Part shown: in pieces, positions 60,578 to 64,000 of the stretch
Layout: each line of letters starts with the position of its first letter
Numbering within the stretch: position 1 is the first letter of the stretch
Origin: Mycoplasma sp.
Lineage (GTDB): Bacteria > Bacillota_I > Bacilli_A > Mycoplasmatales > Metamycoplasmataceae
DNA: 64,000 nt
Assembly (NCBI GenBank): GCA_024244685.1
Contig: JAAEOJ010000139.1
Coordinates: 62,001 to 126,000 of the forward strand
Direction: 5' to 3'
Made by a program: the position numbers and the translations under genes
Notes under the pieces: model-generated
Database searches by the model: none
Told to the model about the DNA's origin: nothing
What the model saw: the letters and a program-made list of their open reading frames with translations, nothing else

Positions 60578-61311
60578 TATTCTACCACCTTTACAATTAC
60601 AACAGTACAGTTGTCACTAGATTCATTTTTAATAGCTACCCTAATTAATTCAAGAGCTATTTCATTAATAGGTATATCAGAACCAACAATTTGTTCAAAT
60701 TGTGGTTTGGTCATAAAATCATGTATTCCATCTGAAGTTAAAATTAAATATTTAATTCCTGTTTTTATAGCAACTTGAAATGCATCTACTCTAGTTGTTT
60801 TTTTTGGCCCTAAAGCTGAAGTTAAAGAATCTCCTCCTAAAATATGTTTTGCTTTCTCAGGAGATAAACCGCCTTCTTGAATATAATAATTTCTTAAATT
60901 ATGATCAACTGTTATTTGATGTAAAAGACCATTATAAATATAAGTTCTTGAATCTCCTACATTAAATATATAAACTTGACCAGTTTCTTCATATGTAATA
61001 GCTATTGTAATTGTTGTTCCCATATCTAAAAGTTCAGGAGAGCCTTTAGATTGTTTTTCCATTAATTTTTTAGATTTTTTTAAAGAATGTTTAAATCAAG
61101 AAAATAATTCTTTTGATTTTATAGGTGTATTTTTCATAAATTCTTTTTTAATTGCTTCTATTGTCAAGCTGGAAGCATAAGAACCTCCCTCATGACCACC
61201 CATTCCATCGCAAAGAATAGCTAAAATAATATTATTTTTTTCAAAAACTGCTGCTCTATCTTGATTTTCTTCACGAACTACACCAACGTCACTTTTTACT
61301 GTTCATTCCAT
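60577..61311 (-). CDS. prpC: PP2C-type protein phosphatase PrpC
   Basis: This 244-residue metal-dependent phosphatase has SDVGVVREENQD, LCDGMGGHEGG (metal Asp), GTTITIA, VGDSRTYIYN, LTSDGIHDF and SDNCTVVIV, all eleven-motif PP2C hallmarks. It opposes PrkC, encoded next. The first codons, including a TGA Trp (MEWTVKSD), overlap the gmk stop. Confidence 0.95.
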
Positions 61312-61886
61312 TATTTCTCTTTTCCAATAATTATTTTGGCAATTTCTTCAGCAGCTTCTTCTGGTTTATTATTTATTATTGAATATTGAAAAATATTAGC
61401 ATAAGACATTTCTTCTTTTGCTCTTGCAAGTCTTTGTTTAATTTGCGACTCTGATTCAGTGCCTCTTTTTCTAATTCTATTTTCTAATGATTTTATTGAC
61501 GGAGGGGTCAAAAAAATTGTTATTAATGATAAATTTAATTCATTTTCTTTTTTTATAATTTGTTTTGCTCCATTAGGCTCTATTTCAAGAAAAGCATTTT
61601 TTCCAGAATTAATAATTTTAAAAACTTCTTCTTTAAAAGTTCCATATTTATTATTAAAGTGCTCTGAATTTTCAATGAATTTATTTTCTTTAATTAATGA
61701 GTTAAACTTTTCTTTTGTTATAAAATGATAATGCTTACCATTTTCTTCGTTTGGTCTAGGCTGTCTTGTAGTAGCTGAAACAGAAAAACCTAGATTTAAT
61801 TCTGGTTTTTTAAATAAAAACTTTTCAACAGTAGCTTTACCTACTCCTGACGGTCCTGTAAATACAATTAATTTTCCTGTTGTCAT
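61311..61886 (-). CDS. gmk: Guanylate kinase
   Basis: This 191-residue kinase converts GMP to GDP. The P-loop is TGPSGVGKATV, with Ala where Ser/Thr is usual after GK, followed by SVSATTRQPRPNEENGKHYHF and FLEIEPNGAKQI (the usual VLLDIDVQGA region). A TATAAT box lies 10 nt before the ATG and no ribosome site is visible. Confidence 0.94.
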   Translation of the reverse strand: MTTGKLIVFTGPSGVGKATVEKFLFKKPELNLGFSVSATTRQPRPNEENGKHYHFITKEKFNSLIKENKFIENSEHFNNKYGTFKEEVFKIINSGKNAFLEIEPNGAKQIIKKENELNLSLITIFLTPPSIKSLENRIRKRGTESESQIKQRLARAKEEMSYANIFQYSIINNKPEEAAEEIAKIIIGKEK

Positions 61887-61910
61887 AACTAAAAAAATTA
61901 TACATTAAAA

Positions 61911-62456
61911 CTATATCTTACTAATAAGTAAAACATCTTTTTTTCCATATTTTTTATTTTTTTGAATCATATATCCTTTTGGAATTTCTATTTTGTCTTT
62001 ATTATTTGTTTCAATAATAATATATCCATTATTATTTAAAAGGTTATTTTGAAATATATTTTGCAAAGTTTTGTTATATAAATCATATTCTTTAAAAGGC
62101 GGATCCATAAAAATAAAGTCAAATTTAACTCCTGAAGTGTATTTTGTATATTGAACTGCATCTCTGTTAATTATTATTAAATTTGATATACCTAATTTTT
62201 TTTTATTATTTTCTATTACTTTTAAAGCTTGTCTATTATTTTCTACAGCTATTGACTTCATTGCTCCTCTTGAAATAGCTTCAATAGAAAAAGCTGCACT
62301 TCCTGCAAATAAATCTAAAATAATAGAATTTTTTAATTTAAATTGAATAGAAGAAAAAATAGCTTCTCTAACTCTGTCTATTGTAGGTCTTGTTATTTTT
62401 AAGTCGGGTTGTTCAATTTTTCTGCCTTTATATTCTCCAGATATTATTCTTAACAT
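61911..62456 (-). CDS. rsmD: 16S rRNA m2G966 methyltransferase RsmD
   Basis: This 181-residue protein has RIISGEYKGRKI, RPTIDRVREAIFSSI, LDLFAGSAAFSIEA (SAM loop) and the catalytic FMDPPF. It methylates G966 of 16S rRNA. TATAAT lies 9 nt before its ATG; the promoter is back-to-back with that of def. Confidence 0.95.
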   Translation of the reverse strand: MLRIISGEYKGRKIEQPDLKITRPTIDRVREAIFSSIQFKLKNSIILDLFAGSAAFSIEAISRGAMKSIAVENNRQALKVIENNKKKLGISNLIIINRDAVQYTKYTSGVKFDFIFMDPPFKEYDLYNKTLQNIFQNNLLNNNGYIIIETNNKDKIEIPKGYMIQKNKKYGKKDVLLISKI

Positions 62457-62465
62457 ATTATTTTA

Positions 62466-62484
62466 ATTATACACATGCTATAAT
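62466..62484. promoter_or_regulatory. Divergent -10 boxes of rsmD and def
   Basis: TATAAT on the minus strand (62471-62466) serves rsmD and TATAAT on the plus strand (62479-62484) serves def, with 9-nt and 6-nt gaps to the two ATGs. The whole divergent gap is only 34 bp, so the two -35 regions must overlap the opposite gene's core promoter. Confidence 0.65.
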
Positions 62485-62490
62485 AAAAAT

Positions 62491-63039
62491 ATGAACTTTA
62501 AAATAAATGAAATTCCTGTAGATAAAAAAATACTTAGAAAAGAACTTAATGAAGTAACGTTTCCAATTTCAAAAGAAAATAAAAAAATAGCAGATTGAAT
62601 GATAAATTATATTGATGAATCACAAAAACCAGGTTTTGAAGATAGAGCTGGAGTAGGTATCGCAGCAAATCAAATTGGAGTTGATTTAAAAATGTTTTAT
62701 GTAAATATACCTTTGGATAATGGAACAAAATATATTGAATTTTTAATAAATCCAAAATTTAAAGCTATGGGAGCTGTAGATGCTGCATTAGAAGGTGGTG
62801 AGGGGTGTCTATCAGTTCCAGAAAATTGACCAAATACAATTGGATATGTAAATAGAAAGTTTAAAGTTATAATTACAGGTTATTCTTATTTACAAAAAAA
62901 AGAAGTAACAATAACTAAAGTTGGTTATCCAGCGATAGTGTTGCAACATGAAATGGATCATATTAATGGAGGTTTGTTTTATGATAAAATAAACCAAAAA
63001 AATCCTTGAGAAAAAAAACCAAACATAACAATAATTTAA
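62491..63039 (+). CDS. def: Peptide deformylase
   Basis: This 182-residue metalloenzyme removes the N-formyl group from new proteins. Its three motifs are GVGIAANQIG, EGCLSVPE (metal Cys) and QHEMDHINGG (HEXXH). Trp codons are TGA. TATAAT lies 6 nt before the ATG and no ribosome site is present, so it is likely leaderless. Confidence 0.96.
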
Positions 63040-63062
63040 TAATTTTGTTATGTTTGGTTTTT
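63014..63062 (+). terminator. Terminator of def
   Basis: A 15-bp stem AAACCAAACATAACA/TGTTATGTTTGGTTT overlaps the end of def and is followed by TTAAAG; a short T-run lies within the stem end. Confidence 0.75.
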
Positions 63063-63156
63063 AAAGTAAATTTTTAATATATAATATTAATTAGATAAGT
63101 AATTGAAAAATTATAGAAAACAAATTAAGTTAATTTATATTAATTAGGAGACATAC

Positions 63157-64000
63157 ATGAAAACAAGATTTTGATCTCTTGGTGGTCTGCAAGAAATTGG
63201 TAAAGCTGCTTTAATTTTTGAACATGATAATGAAATTATTATTATGGATTCAGGAATTAAGTTTGCTGATTTCTCTTCAGGTATCCAAGGAATAATACCA
63301 AATTATACATATTTAATTGAAAAAAAAGAAAAAATTAAAGCTTTATTTATTACTCATGGTCATGAAGATCATATTGGAGCAATACCTTATTTATTACAAG
63401 AAATCCATGTTCCGGTTATTTATGCTCCAAAAATTGGTGTTGAGTATATTAAAGCAAGGCTAGCCGAAAGAAAAGTTAAACACAATACTAAATTTATAGT
63501 TATTGAACCTGATATGAATGTTTCTTTTGAACACTTTAAAGTTGATTTTTGAGCTGGACAACACTCGATTCCTGATGCTTTTGGAATTAGAGTAAAAACA
63601 CCAAATGGTAATTTTGCAAATACTGGTGATTTTAGAATTGACTATACTCCTATTGGTAGAGAAACTGATTTTAATAAATTAGAAGTTATTGGAAAAGAAG
63701 GTTTAGATGTATTTATTTCTGATTCAACTAATGCAATGAGACCAGATCACTCTCCTACTGAACAAGGTATTTTAGCTGATATTGAAAAATTTATTAAAGA
63801 AGGTACTAAAAAAGTTTTTGTTACAGCTTTTGCATCTAATATTGAAAGAGCTGGAGCAATTATAGAAATGGCAGAAAAATTAGGAAAAAAAGTTTGTCCT
63901 TTTGGTAGATCTATGGTTAATGGTATTAAAATAGCTATTAATGCAGGTTATATTAAAGTTAAACCTGGAACTATTATTGATAAAAAACAAATTTCTAAAT
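63157..64000 (+). CDS. rnj: Ribonuclease J, 5' part
   Basis: The first 281 residues of a metallo-beta-lactamase RNase are present; the gene runs off the right edge. It has LGGLQEIGK at the start, the zinc motif THGHEDHIGAIPYLL, ANTGDFRID and ISDSTNA. RNase J is a 5'-exonuclease and endonuclease of mRNA. A choice between J1 and J2 cannot be made from this part. AGGAGA precedes the ATG. Confidence 0.92.

Noticed and set aside
1-64000. Insertion sequences, prophage genes, CRISPR arrays
   Set aside because: No transposase, integrase, Cas protein, terminal inverted repeats or regularly spaced repeats were seen.

Overview
The window comes from a wall-less bacterium of the class Mollicutes. The DNA is very AT-rich, and nearly every gene reads through in-frame TGA codons at conserved tryptophan positions (genetic code 4), so genes that look split under the standard code are whole. 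Gene content (recU, deoC/deoA/deoD, upp, KtrAB, PrkC/PrpC, FakA, a SigH-like factor in the cysS-secE-nusG block) suggests the Spiroplasma/Mesoplasma/mycoides side of the class; this placement is an inference.

Layout. 1-2947: ATP synthase genes atpI-B-E-F-H-A (minus strand; atpA runs off the left edge). 3090-5054: glyA and a small lipoprotein gene. 5130-7450: tsf and rpsB, with a long repeat-coded tail on S2. 7637-7798: tRNA-Gln and tRNA-Tyr. 7953-11424: cysS-rlmB-sigH-like-rpmG-secE-nusG, the Bacillus order. 11441-15421: an ECF S component, rlmH, mnmG, rbgA. 15524-18705: recU, hup, gpsA, der. 18719-23164: cmk and the nucleoside salvage genes upp, deoC, deoA, deoD. 23307-26962: HAD phosphatase, rRNA methyltransferase, YgjP-like metalloprotein, all-alpha dUTPase, Bax-inhibitor-like protein. 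26999-28262: infC-rpmI-rplT behind an L20-type leader. 28334-31821: FMN reductase, mutarotase, then a tetrahydrofolate riboswitch followed by folC and a second ECF S component. 31905-35710: thrS with a T-box, pepF. 35783-37656: apt, rplA, rplK. 38249-46930: oppABCDF behind a lysine-riboswitch-like leader and terminator. 47286-47808: six tRNAs. 47914-51240: ktrB, ktrA, a mini-Smr protein and an orphan OmpR-like regulator. 51293-64000: smc, rnc, plsX, fakA, asp23-like, rpmB, rpe, rsgA, prkC, prpC, gmk, rsmD, def and the start of an RNase J gene.

Regulation is richer than expected for a reduced genome. There are two metabolite riboswitch candidates, one T-box, ribosomal-protein leaders, and many genes whose TATAAT box lies exactly 6 nt before the ATG with no Shine-Dalgarno site, which implies leaderless mRNAs. 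The strongest leads are the lysine-riboswitch-like element in front of a complete oligopeptide transporter operon and the THF riboswitch in front of folC. No insertion sequences, prophage genes or CRISPR arrays were seen.
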